Positions 16,367-25,078 of a DNA stretch of 64,000 nucleotides are shown piece by piece. Below the pieces are notes generated by a model. It saw only the letters and a list, made by a program, of their open reading frames with translations. It had not been told where the DNA came from and made no database searches. Source of the stretch: Kaustia mangrovi (lineage in GTDB: Bacteria > Pseudomonadota > Alphaproteobacteria > Rhizobiales > Im1); assembly GCF_015482775.1 (NCBI RefSeq), contig NZ_CP058214.1, positions 3,524,501 through 3,588,500 of the forward strand, written 5' to 3'. Position 1 is the first letter of the stretch; each line of letters starts with the position of its first letter. Both the position numbers and the translations under genes were made by a program.

Positions 16367-17938
16367 TCAGATCGCGTTCTTCCCCATCTGGTCGGCGATG
16401 TAGTCGGCCTGGCGGATCGCCAGCGCCACGATGGTGAGCGTCGGGTTCTCCGCGCCGCCGGTCGTGAACTGGCTGCCGTCGGAGACGAACAGATTGTCGA
16501 TGTCGTGGGCCTGGCCGTGGCGGTTGACCACACCGTCGGCCGGCTTCTCGCTCATCCGGTTGGTGCCCAGATTGTGGGTCGACGGGTAGGGCGGCGTGTG
16601 GAAGGTCCGCGTCGCGCCGACCGCGTCGTAGAGCGCCGATCCCTGCCGGTAGGCATGCTGGCGCATGGCCTTGTCGTTGTCATGGTCGTTGAAGTTGACA
16701 TTGGGCGCCGGCAGGCCGAACTGGTCCTTCTCGCTGGGATGGAGTGTGATGGCGTTGCCTTCCTGGGGCATGTCCTCGCCGACGATCCACATGCCGGCCA
16801 TGTTGGCATACATGTCGAGCGCGCTGGAGAAGGACCGCCCCCAGGCGCCCGGATCGAGGAAGGCCGCCATGAAGGGCAGGCCGAGCGACAGGGTCTCGAA
16901 CTCGTAGCCGCCGACGAAGCCGCGGCTCGGGTCGAGCTTCGCCTCGTCCTGGATGATGCCGGCCATGGTCGTTCCGCGATACATGTGCACCGGGCGCTCG
17001 AAGATGCCGTAGATCGAGCCCGTCATGTGGCGCATGTAGTTACGCCCCACCTGGCCGGACGAGTTGGCGAGCCCGTCGGGGAACATGGAGGAGGCGGAGT
17101 TCAGGAGCAGGCGCGGGCTCTCGATGGAGTTGCCAGCGACCGCCACGATCCGCGCCTTCTGGCGATGCTGGTTGCCATCCTTGTCGGCATAGACGACACC
17201 CGTCACCTTGCCGTTCGCGCCGTGCTCGATCTGGAGCACCTGCGCATCGGAGCGGACCTCCAGATTGCCGGTCTCCTCGCCCTTGGGGATCTCTGTATAG
17301 AGCGTCGACCATTTCGCGCCCGACTTGCAGCCCTGGAAGCAGAAGCCGATCTGCAGGCAGGAACCGCGGTCGTCGCGGGGCTCGGAGTTGATCGCCATGT
17401 GGCCGGTATTGCAGGTCTTGTAGCCGAGCAGGTCCGCGCCCTTCTTCATGACCTTGAAGTTGTTGTTGCCCGGCAGGCCCGGAATGCCGTTCGTCCGGGT
17501 CACGCCCATCTTGTCCTCGGCCTTGGCGTAATAGGGCTCCATCTCCTCCAGCGTGACCGGCCAGTCGAGGAGGTTGGCGCCGGGCACCGCACCGTAATGG
17601 GTGCGCGCCTTGAACTCGTGCGGCTGGAAGCGCAAGGAGGCGCCGGCCCAGTGGACGGTCGAGCCGCCGACTGCCTTGACGATCCAGGCCGGCAGGCCCG
17701 GAAAGTCCTTGTGGACGCGCCAGCTGCCCGAGGTGGTGCGCTTGTCGAGCCAGGACAGCTGGGTGAAGGCGGCCCATTCGTCATTGACGAAATCGCCAAT
17801 ATCGTGCCGTGCGCCCGCCTCCAGGACGACCGTCTTGATGCCCTTCTGGGCGAGCTCGTTGCCAAGCGTTCCGCCGCCCGCGCCGGAGCCGACGATGACG
17901 ACGACGCTGTCGTCGTTCAGATCGAATTTCGCAGCCAT
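16367..17938 (-). CDS. GMC family oxidoreductase, large FAD subunit
   Basis: 523 aa. The Rossmann FAD-binding motif GSGAGGGTLGNELA spans residues 17-30 and is followed by VVLEAGA. VGGSTVHWAG near 90-100 and the C-terminal STHNLGTNRM (with the likely catalytic His) and NPTLTIVALA are hallmarks of the GMC group that includes the large subunits of gluconate, sorbose and fructose dehydrogenases. It lacks its own signal peptide. The adjacent upstream gene encodes a TAT-exported small subunit, so the pair probably travels folded to the periplasm and oxidises a sugar, polyol or sugar acid. A cytochrome c subunit, usual in three-subunit enzymes, is not encoded here. Confidence 0.9.
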   Translation of the reverse strand: MAAKFDLNDDSVVVIVGSGAGGGTLGNELAQKGIKTVVLEAGARHDIGDFVNDEWAAFTQLSWLDKRTTSGSWRVHKDFPGLPAWIVKAVGGSTVHWAGASLRFQPHEFKARTHYGAVPGANLLDWPVTLEEMEPYYAKAEDKMGVTRTNGIPGLPGNNNFKVMKKGADLLGYKTCNTGHMAINSEPRDDRGSCLQIGFCFQGCKSGAKWSTLYTEIPKGEETGNLEVRSDAQVLQIEHGANGKVTGVVYADKDGNQHRQKARIVAVAGNSIESPRLLLNSASSMFPDGLANSSGQVGRNYMRHMTGSIYGIFERPVHMYRGTTMAGIIQDEAKLDPSRGFVGGYEFETLSLGLPFMAAFLDPGAWGRSFSSALDMYANMAGMWIVGEDMPQEGNAITLHPSEKDQFGLPAPNVNFNDHDNDKAMRQHAYRQGSALYDAVGATRTFHTPPYPSTHNLGTNRMSEKPADGVVNRHGQAHDIDNLFVSDGSQFTTGGAENPTLTIVALAIRQADYIADQMGKNAI

Positions 17939-17952
17939 CTTTCCCTCCCCCT

Positions 17953-18504
17953 TCAGACCTGGTCGAGCCAGTCGATATCGTCGAAGCCGCGGTGGAGATA
18001 GCCGCCATAGGACGCGCTCTCGCCCTCATAGCCGAAGATCGCCCAGACCTCCTTCTGATTGTAGAGGCCCGTGATCATGTGGCCGCGCACGGTCTGGAAG
18101 AACGGGCTCTCCTGCATGTCGGAGAGGATCGCCACGCGGTCGGCCTCCCAGGCGACATCGGCGTAGTTGCGGCCCTGCCGGCCCTGTGCCGCCTCGTTAA
18201 GCCCCGTCGCGCCATCCTCCAGGAGGGTCTGGAGCCCCGCATCCTCCCTGGCCTTGGCGTCGAGGCCGGTAATGGCGATGGCGTAGTACTTGTCCGCCAG
18301 CCGGTCATGGGGATAGAGATCGCGGGCCATCTGGACGAGGGTCGCGAAGGTCTCCGGCTTCAGGGCATCCGCAGTGGCCGCCCAAGCCCCGTTCGCGCCC
18401 GCGATCATGCCGCCCGGCAGAACGGTCATCGCGACAAGGCCCACGCCGCCCGAGGCGATAAGCCCGCGCCGCGTGACCGTCACGCGCTTGTCGATCAGTC
18501 TCAT
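17953..18504 (-). CDS. TAT-exported small subunit of a GMC dehydrogenase (gluconate 2-dehydrogenase subunit 3-like)
   Basis: 183 aa from ATG 18504. The N-terminus has a twin-arginine motif TRRGLIASGG (11-20) and a hydrophobic stretch ending near GAWAATADA. The mature part, with FATLVQMARDLYPHD and a C-terminal aromatic segment (YGGYLHRGFDDIDW), matches the gluconate 2-dehydrogenase subunit 3 family (PF13618). This subunit carries the TAT signal for the complex, and the GMC gene follows 14 bp downstream. It is the first gene of the pair. Confidence 0.87.
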   Translation of the reverse strand: MRLIDKRVTVTRRGLIASGGVGLVAMTVLPGGMIAGANGAWAATADALKPETFATLVQMARDLYPHDRLADKYYAIAITGLDAKAREDAGLQTLLEDGATGLNEAAQGRQGRNYADVAWEADRVAILSDMQESPFFQTVRGHMITGLYNQKEVWAIFGYEGESASYGGYLHRGFDDIDWLDQV

Positions 18505-18574
18505 TGTCGTTTCCTCCTTGGTTCTTGTTGGGCCCGTTTTCGGGCCTCGTCGTTGCCTGCGCGGGGCAGGCGGA

Positions 18575-18970
18575 TCAGGTGTAGCGGCCGTGCCTCTGGA
18601 GCACCTCGATCTTGTATCCGTCGGGATCGGTGACGAAGAAGAAGCGGGCCATGAGCGCGCCGTCGCGGTGGAACTCCTTGATCGGCGTGGGGCCAAGCCC
18701 GAGTTCCTCGAAACGGGCGTGCTCGGCGTCGAGATCGGCGACGGAGCAGGCGAGATGGCCGTAGCCCGTGCCGTGGGTATAGGGCTCGTCCTGCCCGTGA
18801 TTGACGGTGAGCTCGACCTCGAAATCGTTCTCGTCGTTCTTCAGATAGACCAGCGTGAAATCGTCGAAAGCGAACCGGTCCTTTATGCCGAGGCCGAAGG
18901 CCTTGCCGTAGAAGTCGACGGATTTGTCCTCGTCAAGGACGCGGATCATCATGTGAATGGGTTTGGCCAT
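18575..18970 (-). CDS. VOC family protein, glyoxalase I-like
   Basis: 131 aa from ATG 18970. The vicinal oxygen chelate fold shows two beta-alpha-beta-beta-beta modules. The four metal ligands of glyoxalase I are all in place: H6 (PIHMMIR), E53 (FEVELT), H72 (GYGHLAC) and E122 (GYKIEVLQ). It could convert the methylglyoxal-glutathione hemithioacetal to lactoylglutathione, or a related adduct. It lies 70 bp upstream of the GMC dehydrogenase pair on the same strand, but the gap leaves co-transcription open. The upstream purine-rich GGGAG is about 14 bases from the ATG, a long spacing. Confidence 0.85.
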   Translation of the reverse strand: MAKPIHMMIRVLDEDKSVDFYGKAFGLGIKDRFAFDDFTLVYLKNDENDFEVELTVNHGQDEPYTHGTGYGHLACSVADLDAEHARFEELGLGPTPIKEFHRDGALMARFFFVTDPDGYKIEVLQRHGRYT

Positions 18971-19125
18971 TCCGTACGGTTGCTCCCTGTCTCTCCCGAG
19001 GCGGGCGTGCGGAGACAGGGCGCGCAAAAGCGCGTCCGGCCCGGCGTCCCTGCCGTCAGGCTCCGGTTTGTCGAGATGGCAACAACTTTAATGCGGAACG
19101 GCGCCGCGGTGGTGTTATCCCGGTA

Positions 19126-19440
19126 CTACGCGACGACGCGCTGCGCAGGGTCCGCCTCGCGGGCGAGCCGCTCATGGTCGAAACCGCTGTCGAGATAGTT
19201 CAGGCAGCAGCAGCGCAGGAGCGAGGCGAAGTTCGTGACCTCGCCATGGATGTCGAGCGCCTCCTCGTAGAGCTTGGAGAGGAAGCGCGCCATCGGCATG
19301 TCCTGGGCCTCCGCGATCTCCTCCAGGATCGTCCAGAAACGGGCCTCGAGCCGCACGCTCGTCGGGTGGCCGAGAAGCCGGACCGAGCGCGTTTCGTATG
19401 CGTATCCCCTGGGGTCCTGTCCGGCAAAGATATGGCACAT
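19126..19440 (-). CDS. Ribbon-helix-helix domain protein
   Basis: 104 aa. The segment TRSVRLLGHPTSVRLEARFW followed by LEEIAEAQDM is the ribbon-helix-helix (RHH_4) arrangement: a basic beta strand, then two helices. A tail with a CCCLNYLDSGF segment follows. Proteins of this type are small dimeric DNA-binding regulators, though several homologues are uncharacterised. No toxin gene is adjacent, so I do not call it an antitoxin. It is divergent from the RTX protease gene, which lies about 320 bp away, and it could regulate that region. Confidence 0.8.
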   Translation of the reverse strand: MCHIFAGQDPRGYAYETRSVRLLGHPTSVRLEARFWTILEEIAEAQDMPMARFLSKLYEEALDIHGEVTNFASLLRCCCLNYLDSGFDHERLAREADPAQRVVA

Positions 19441-19759
19441 GGCTGGCGCTCCATCCCTTGTGTGGGCCGGCCCGTCTTCCGCGCTGCCGGCCTTGCGGTC
19501 CCCGCCCCCCGGAGTGTGTCGCGGGGCTGGCGGGGCCGGATCACATTAGAACGACTATAAGCCGGTCGCCGCGAAGCGCCAAATGCGGAATGGCGGGCCT
19601 TTCCGTCCGTAGGCGGAGCGAGCGACTTTTGAGGGTTTTTGTTGAAAATGCACTGAATAGGTGTAAAAGGGCAATGGTGTCCGGACGTGGCGAATGCGCT
19701 TGGAGGGCGGCGCAGGATCGAGCCGGCGACCGTATGGCGCGATGGTCGGGAGGATATCG
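19441..19759. other. Intergenic region between RHH gene and RTX protease
   Basis: 319 bp between divergent genes. The candidate promoter for the protease is listed separately. The rest shows no gene. A possible short leader could begin in the longer in-frame extension of the protease (codon at 19694), but it lacks a ribosome binding site. Confidence 0.55.
19642..19669 (+). promoter_or_regulatory. Promoter candidate for the RTX protease operon
   Basis: TTGAAA (19642-19647) and TAAAAG (19664-19669) are separated by 16 bp in the most AT-rich part of this gap, about 90 bp before the ATG. Confidence 0.35.
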
Positions 19760-21886
19760 ATGGCGGGAACGACGGGGACCGCGGGCGGCGGTCTGTATGC
19801 GGAAGCGGCGGAGACCTTGCCGGTTTTCACCAACGGCCAGATCGCCCACTATCTCCGGCAGGGTTTCTGGGAGGACGTTGGCCGTTCCGCGGCGCGCTTC
19901 GACGTGGCGTCCGGCGGTGTTCTGACAGTCGATTATTCCTCGCTCACGCCGGAGGGACAGGCCCTGGCGGCAGCGGCCCTGGACACATGGTCGTCCGTCA
20001 CGGGCATCGGCTTTGTCGAGGTCGCCGGCGACCCCCAGATCCTGTTCACGGACAACGGGTCGGGTGCCGGCACCGCGGTCTCCACGCTCGGCGGCATTAT
20101 CCAGAATGCCCGGGTCAATATCGGCTGGACGATTCCCGCAGGGTCCGGGGCGAGCCTCGACAACTACTATTTCCAGGCCTATCTGCACGAGATCGGCCAT
20201 GCGCTCGGCCTCGGACACGCCGGAAACTACAATGGCGGCGCGACTTACGGCATCGACAACCACTATCTGAACGAATCCTGGCAAAGCTCGCTCATGTCCT
20301 ATTTCGACCAGAGCGAGAACACCTATATCCAGGCCTCCTATGCCTTTGCCATCACACCGATGGTGGCCGATCTCATCGCCATCCACGATATTTACGGCGA
20401 ACCGGCTGCGATCCATGCGGGCGATACGGTCTATGGCGAGAATTCCACGGCGGGCGGGGTGCTCGACGGGCTGATCGCGATGACGAATCCGGTCACCTTC
20501 ACGATCAGCGACAGCGATGGGATCGATACGATCGATTTCCGCTCGCAGACCGCCGACCAGCGCATCGATCTGAGGCCGGAGGCGATCTCCGATGTGCTCG
20601 GGCTGACGGGCAACATGATCATCGCCCGCAATACCCATATCGAGAATGCGGTGTCGGGCTCCGGCGACGACATGATCTATGGCACTGCCGGCGACAACGT
20701 GCTGAACGGCGGTGCGGGCGACGATGTGATCTATGCCGGTCCCGGCAACGACATCCTGTGGGGCGGCGCCGGTGCGGACTGGATGCATGGCGGGCAGGGC
20801 GACGACATTTACTATGTGGAGGATGCGGGCGATCTCGTTCTCGAACCGGCGGATTTCGGGATGGACGAGGTGCGTTCCAGCGTCTCCTTCGACCTCGGTG
20901 CGCACGGCCAGCACCTCGAGATCCTGCGGCTCACCGGCGAGGGCGACATCGACGGGACGGGCAATTCGCAGGATAACCGGATCTACGGCACTGCCGGCGA
21001 CAACGTGCTGAACGGCGGTGCGGGCGACGATGTGATCTATGCCGGTCCCGGCAACGACATCCTGTGGGGCGGCGCCGGTGCGGACTGGATGCATGGCGGG
21101 CAGGGCGACGACATCTATTATGTGGAGGATGCGGGCGATCTCGTTCTCGAACCGGCGGATTTCGGGACGGACGAGGTGCGCTCCAACGTCTCCTTCAACC
21201 TCGGTGCGCACGGCCAGCACCTCGAGATCCTGCGGCTCACTGGCGAGGGCGACATCGACGGGACGGGCAATGCGCAGGACAACCGGATCTATGGCACTGC
21301 CGGCGACAACGTGCTGAACGGCGGTGCGGGCGACGATGTGATCTATGCCGGTCCCGGCAACGACATCCTGTGGGGCGGCGCCGGTGCGGACCGGATGCAT
21401 GGCGGGCAGGGCGACGACATTTACTATGTGGAGGATGCAGGCGATCTCGTTCTCGAACCGGCGGATTTCGGGACGGACGAGGTGCGCTCCAACGTCTCCT
21501 TCAACCTCAATGCGCACAGCCAGTACATCGAGATCCTGACGCTCACCGGGACGGGCGACATCGACGGGACGGGTAATTCGCAGGATAACCGGATCTGCGG
21601 CAATGCCGGGCAGAACAGGCTCGATGGCGGTCTCGGAAACGACCTGCTGGAAGGTGGTGCCGGTGCGGATACATTCGTCTTCCGCTCGGGTTGCGGGGCC
21701 GACACGATCCTCGATTTCGAGGATGGCACCGACCGGATCGCCGTCCTGTCGGGTGCATCGGCATTCGGCGATCTCGAGATCGCGGCGAGCGGCGAGGATG
21801 CACTCGTCACCTTTGCCGATGTCTCCATCGTATTCTCCGGGACGGACCATTCGCGGTTGACGGCCGACGACTTCCTGTTCGCCTGA
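19760..21886 (+). CDS. Serralysin-like M10 metalloprotease with RTX repeats
   Basis: 708 aa. ATG 19760 is chosen because GGGAGG lies 6 bases upstream; earlier in-frame starts lack a site. The catalytic domain (about 20-230) has the zinc motif HEIGHALGLGH with H143, E144, H147 and H153, and the Met-turn SLMSYF (M179). RTX nonapeptides (GGAGDD, GPGNDI) begin near 300. Residues about 308-613 consist of three 102-residue repeats that are nearly identical at DNA level. The C-terminus (GGAGADTFVF... then ILDFEDGTDRI and a hydrophobic DFLFA end) is the usual type I secretion signal. There is no Sec signal. It is secreted by the ABC and HlyD-type proteins encoded directly downstream. Calcium would fold the repeats outside the cell. 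Confidence 0.93.
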   Translation: MAGTTGTAGGGLYAEAAETLPVFTNGQIAHYLRQGFWEDVGRSAARFDVASGGVLTVDYSSLTPEGQALAAAALDTWSSVTGIGFVEVAGDPQILFTDNGSGAGTAVSTLGGIIQNARVNIGWTIPAGSGASLDNYYFQAYLHEIGHALGLGHAGNYNGGATYGIDNHYLNESWQSSLMSYFDQSENTYIQASYAFAITPMVADLIAIHDIYGEPAAIHAGDTVYGENSTAGGVLDGLIAMTNPVTFTISDSDGIDTIDFRSQTADQRIDLRPEAISDVLGLTGNMIIARNTHIENAVSGSGDDMIYGTAGDNVLNGGAGDDVIYAGPGNDILWGGAGADWMHGGQGDDIYYVEDAGDLVLEPADFGMDEVRSSVSFDLGAHGQHLEILRLTGEGDIDGTGNSQDNRIYGTAGDNVLNGGAGDDVIYAGPGNDILWGGAGADWMHGGQGDDIYYVEDAGDLVLEPADFGTDEVRSNVSFNLGAHGQHLEILRLTGEGDIDGTGNAQDNRIYGTAGDNVLNGGAGDDVIYAGPGNDILWGGAGADRMHGGQGDDIYYVEDAGDLVLEPADFGTDEVRSNVSFNLNAHSQYIEILTLTGTGDIDGTGNSQDNRICGNAGQNRLDGGLGNDLLEGGAGADTFVFRSGCGADTILDFEDGTDRIAVLSGASAFGDLEIAASGEDALVTFADVSIVFSGTDHSRLTADDFLFA
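20681..21598 (+). repeat. Three tandem 306-bp repeats inside the RTX protease gene
   Basis: Units at 20681-20986, 20987-21292 and 21293-21598 each begin GGCACTGCCGGCGACAACGT (the third unit is followed by a diverged GGCAATGCC). By eye units 1 and 2 differ at only about ten positions, mostly in the second half. The period is exactly 306 bp, so 102 codons, keeping the frame. Confidence 0.95.
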
Positions 21887-21900
21887 GCCTCGGCGCCGCG

Positions 21901-23628
21901 ATGACGACCGACAGGGGACCGGACGAGTTGAGGCGCGCCCTCGCGCGGCACCGGCGATCGCTGTTTGCCGTTTGCGTCTTCAGCCTCGCCGTCAATGCGC
22001 TGATGCTCACCGGGCCGGTCTTCATGCTCCAGGTCTATGACCGCGTGCTGGCCAGCCGCTCGGAGGCGACGCTCGTTGCGCTCCTCGTCATCGTGGCGTT
22101 TCTGTTCGCGATGATGGGGCTGCTGGACTATGCGCGCGGCCGCGTCATGGCCCGGATCGGTGCGGATATCCAGGATACGCTCGACGCGCGCGTCTTCTCC
22201 GCCGTCCTGGAGCGCGCCGCCCGCGGCGCGGGACCCGGGGCGGCGTTGTCGGGTCTCAGGGACCTCGAGGCCGTACAGCGGGTTTTCACCGCGCCGGTCT
22301 TCTTCGCCGTCTTCGACATGCCCTGGACGCCGGTCTTCCTCATGGCGATCTTCGCCTTTCATGCCTGGCTCGGCGTGCTCGCCCTTCTCGGCGGCGGCAT
22401 CCTGGTCGTAGTGACCGCGCTCAACCAGATGACGACGTCGGCCCCGGCCATGCGCTCGGCAGGAGCGACCTCGCGGTCCGATGCCGTCGCCGACAATGTC
22501 TGTGCGGAGACGGAGACCGTGAAGAGCCTCGGCATGCGCGAGGCGCTGTTCCGGCGCTGGAAGGACGCCCGTGATCGGGCGCTCGCCGAAACCGTCGCCG
22601 TCAGCGACCGGACCGGTGTCTGGTCCACCGCCTCGCGCACCTTCCGGCTGTTCCTCCAGTCGGCCATGCTGGCGCTCGGCGCCTATCTCGTCCTGCGCCA
22701 CGAGTTGACGGCGGGCGCCATGGTGGCCGCCTCCATCCTGCTCGGCCGGGCGCTCGCGCCTGTCGAGCAGGCCATCGGCAACTGGGCTCTCGTCCAGCGC
22801 GCCCGGCGGGGGTGGGTGTCGCTCGGTGCGCTGCTGGAGGATATTCCGCGAGAACCGCCGCGAACGGCGCTGCCGAAACCGAAGGCGCGCCTGGAGGTTC
22901 GCCAGCTCACCGTCATGCCGCCCGGAGGCACGCAGGCCACGCTGCGCATGGTGTCCTTCGGCGTCGGGCCGGGCGAGGCGCTCGGCGTCATCGGCCAGAG
23001 CGGGGCCGGCAAGTCGACACTCGCGCGCGCCATCACGGGCGTATGGCCGCCCACCGCCGGCACGGTCCGGCTCGACGGCGCCGCGCTCGACCGATACGAC
23101 CCCGACGAGCTCGGATGCCATATCGGCTATCTGCCCCAGAAGGCGGCGCTGTTTGCGGGCACGGTCGCGGAGAATATCGCTCGGATGGCCGGGGAACCCG
23201 ATGCCGGACGCGTCGTGGAGGCGGCCCGCAAGGCGGGGGCGCATGACATGATCCTCGGCCTGGCGAACGGCTACGATACCGTGCTCTCGGCCACCGGCAG
23301 CGGCCTGTCGGGCGGTCAGATCCAGAGGGTCGGCCTTGCCCGCGCGCTCTATGGCGACCCGGTTCTCCTCGTGCTCGACGAGCCGAATGCCAGCCTCGAT
23401 GCCGATGGCATTGCGGCGCTCAATCTGGCGATCCGCGAAATGAAGGCCGCTGGCGGCGCCATCGTCATCATGACCCACCGGCCGGCGGGCATTGCCGAAT
23501 GCGATCTCCTGCTCGTCATGGAGGCCGGGATGCGGCGGGCCTTCGGCCCCCGCGACGAGGTGCTGAGGCGAGAGGTGGAGAACCATGCCCGGATCGTGCA
23601 GCCGGCCGTCCGGGAGGCGGGTCCGTGA
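21901..23628 (+). CDS. Type I secretion system ATPase/permease (PrtD-like)
   Basis: 575 aa starting at ATG 21901, 14 bp after the protease stop. Residues 1-300 are the membrane domain with about five to six helices (first at 20-42). The ATPase domain has Walker A GQSGAGKS (365-372), signature LSGGQ (469-473), Walker [13 protein letters not shown] and the switch His in MTHRP. There is no C39 peptidase-like N-terminal domain, which fits the PrtD/AprD group exporting RTX proteases rather than the HlyB group. Its stop overlaps the GTG start of the adaptor gene. Confidence 0.93.
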   Translation: MTTDRGPDELRRALARHRRSLFAVCVFSLAVNALMLTGPVFMLQVYDRVLASRSEATLVALLVIVAFLFAMMGLLDYARGRVMARIGADIQDTLDARVFSAVLERAARGAGPGAALSGLRDLEAVQRVFTAPVFFAVFDMPWTPVFLMAIFAFHAWLGVLALLGGGILVVVTALNQMTTSAPAMRSAGATSRSDAVADNVCAETETVKSLGMREALFRRWKDARDRALAETVAVSDRTGVWSTASRTFRLFLQSAMLALGAYLVLRHELTAGAMVAASILLGRALAPVEQAIGNWALVQRARRGWVSLGALLEDIPREPPRTALPKPKARLEVRQLTVMPPGGTQATLRMVSFGVGPGEALGVIGQSGAGKSTLARAITGVWPPTAGTVRLDGAALDRYDPDELGCHIGYLPQKAALFAGTVAENIARMAGEPDAGRVVEAARKAGAHDMILGLANGYDTVLSATGSGLSGGQIQRVGLARALYGDPVLLVLDEPNASLDADGIAALNLAIREMKAAGGAIVIMTHRPAGIAECDLLLVMEAGMRRAFGPRDEVLRREVENHARIVQPAVREAGP

Positions 23629-24947
23629 CCGGCGGTGATCGGTCCCCCGCAGGCAAGGGGCATTGGCCTGTCCGCACGCCGCTGCTCGTGGGGCTTGCCG
23701 CGCTCGCCCTCCTCGTCGGCGGCTTCGGCCTGTGGAGCGTGGCCGCGACCATCGCCGGTGCGATCGTGGCTCCGGGACAGATCGAGGTCGAGCGCAACCG
23801 GCAGGTCGTGCAGCATCCCGAAGGCGGCGTCGTCGGCGCGATCCTCGTGGAGGAGGGCGACGCGGTCGAAGCCGGCGAGGTGCTGGTCAGGCTGGATGGC
23901 ACACTGCTCGAATCGGAGCTCGCCATCGTCGAGGACCAGCTCTTCGAGGCGATGGCGCGGCGCGCCCGGCTCGAGGCGGAGCGCGACGAGGCCGACACGG
24001 TGACCTTCGAGGGCGAGCTTCTGGAAGCGGCCCGCCGGCGCGGCGATGTCGGCGACATGGTCGATGCCCAGCGCAGGCTGTTCGACGCGCGCTGCGACAC
24101 GCTCGCCCGGGAGGTCGAGCAGCTCGGCAGGCGCCAGGGCCAGATCGAAAGCCAGATCGCCGGGATCGACGCAGAGCGTGCCGCCCTCGTCCTCCAGCTC
24201 GGCTTCATCCGCGAGGAGCTCGCCAGCGTCCGCAGCCTGTTCGAGAAGGGCCTCGCCCAGGCCTCCCGCGTGCTTGCCCTCCAGCGCGAGGAGGCGCGGC
24301 TGGAGGGGAGCGTCGGCCGGCTCGCCGCCTCGAGGGCGGAGGCGCAGGGCCGCATCACCGAGACCGGGATCGAGATCCTGAAGCTCGCCAAGCAACGCCG
24401 CGAGGAGGCGATCTCGCGGCTGAGCGAGGTCAGGGCGCGCGAACTGGAATTCGCGGAGAGGCGCCGCAAGATGAGGGAAACCCTGTCGCGGCTCGATATC
24501 CGCGCGCCGTCGGCCGGGCTGGTCTACGATCTGGCGGTGCATGCGCCGCGCTCGGTCGTGCGGCCGGCGGAGCCCGTCATGTACATCATTCCCCAGGACC
24601 GCCCCCTGATCGTCGCGGCACGGATCGATCCGACCGATATCGACCAGATCTCCGCCGGCCAGGCGGCGAGCCTGCGCTTTCCCGCATTCGACCGACGCAC
24701 GACGCCCGCGCTTTCGGGCACCGTGACTAAGGTTTCCGCCGACGCCTTCGTCGACGAGACGACGAGGGCCTCCTATTACCGCGTCGAGATTGTGCTGCCG
24801 GAGGACGAGATCGCCAGGCTCGAGGGGGTGGGCCTCGTTCCGGGCATGCCGGTGGACGTCTTCATCCGCACCGCCGAGCGCACGCCGATGAGCTATCTCG
24901 TGAAGCCGCTGACGGATTATTTCAGCCGTTCCTTCCGGGAACGCTAG
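23625..24947 (+). CDS. HlyD family type I secretion periplasmic adaptor (PrtE-like)
   Basis: 440 aa from GTG 23625, overlapping the ATPase stop (GTGA). A short cytoplasmic N-terminus is followed by one transmembrane helix (about 20-45). [12 protein letters not shown] and [10 protein letters not shown] open the lipoyl-like half motif, residues about 90-290 form long alpha-helical hairpins, and [13 protein letters not shown] closes the lipoyl domain. The C-terminal beta-barrel part ends [18 protein letters not shown], as in the HlyD/PrtE family. It bridges the inner-membrane ATPase to a TolC-type channel. No TolC gene is present in the window. Confidence 0.92.
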   Translation: MTGGDRSPAGKGHWPVRTPLLVGLAALALLVGGFGLWSVAATIAGAIVAPGQIEVERNRQVVQHPEGGVVGAILVEEGDAVEAGEVLVRLDGTLLESELAIVEDQLFEAMARRARLEAERDEADTVTFEGELLEAARRRGDVGDMVDAQRRLFDARCDTLAREVEQLGRRQGQIESQIAGIDAERAALVLQLGFIREELASVRSLFEKGLAQASRVLALQREEARLEGSVGRLAASRAEAQGRITETGIEILKLAKQRREEAISRLSEVRARELEFAERRRKMRETLSRLDIRAPSAGLVYDLAVHAPRSVVRPAEPVMYIIPQDRPLIVAARIDPTDIDQISAGQAASLRFPAFDRRTTPALSGTVTKVSADAFVDETTRASYYRVEIVLPEDEIARLEGVGLVPGMPVDVFIRTAERTPMSYLVKPLTDYFSRSFRER

Positions 24948-24948
24948 A

Positions 24949-24993
24949 GCGCTTTCGGGAAAAGTGGATACCACTTTTCCGGTTCGAAAGCGC
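24949..24993. repeat. Dispersed intergenic palindrome, copy 1
   Basis: The core AAAAGTGGATACCACTTTT is flanked by GCGCTTTCG and CGAAAGCGC, giving an imperfect hairpin just after the adaptor stop. A related copy lies at 54889-54934. This type of element is common between genes in Rhizobiales genomes. It may double as a terminator or mRNA 3'-end stabiliser here. Confidence 0.75.
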
Positions 24994-25078
24994 GGCAATA
25001 CAAGACGCTGGAGGGCATGAGCGACCACGAATCTGCCAAATGCCCTCCCGCTTAAACCGGCACCCTACCATGCCGGTT

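Noticed and set aside
19126-19440. Ribbon-helix-helix protein as an antitoxin
   Set aside because: No toxin-like gene is adjacent on either side.
20681-21598. Regular repeats considered as a CRISPR array
   Set aside because: The 306-bp units are contiguous, in-frame and encode RTX protein sequence; there are no spacers.
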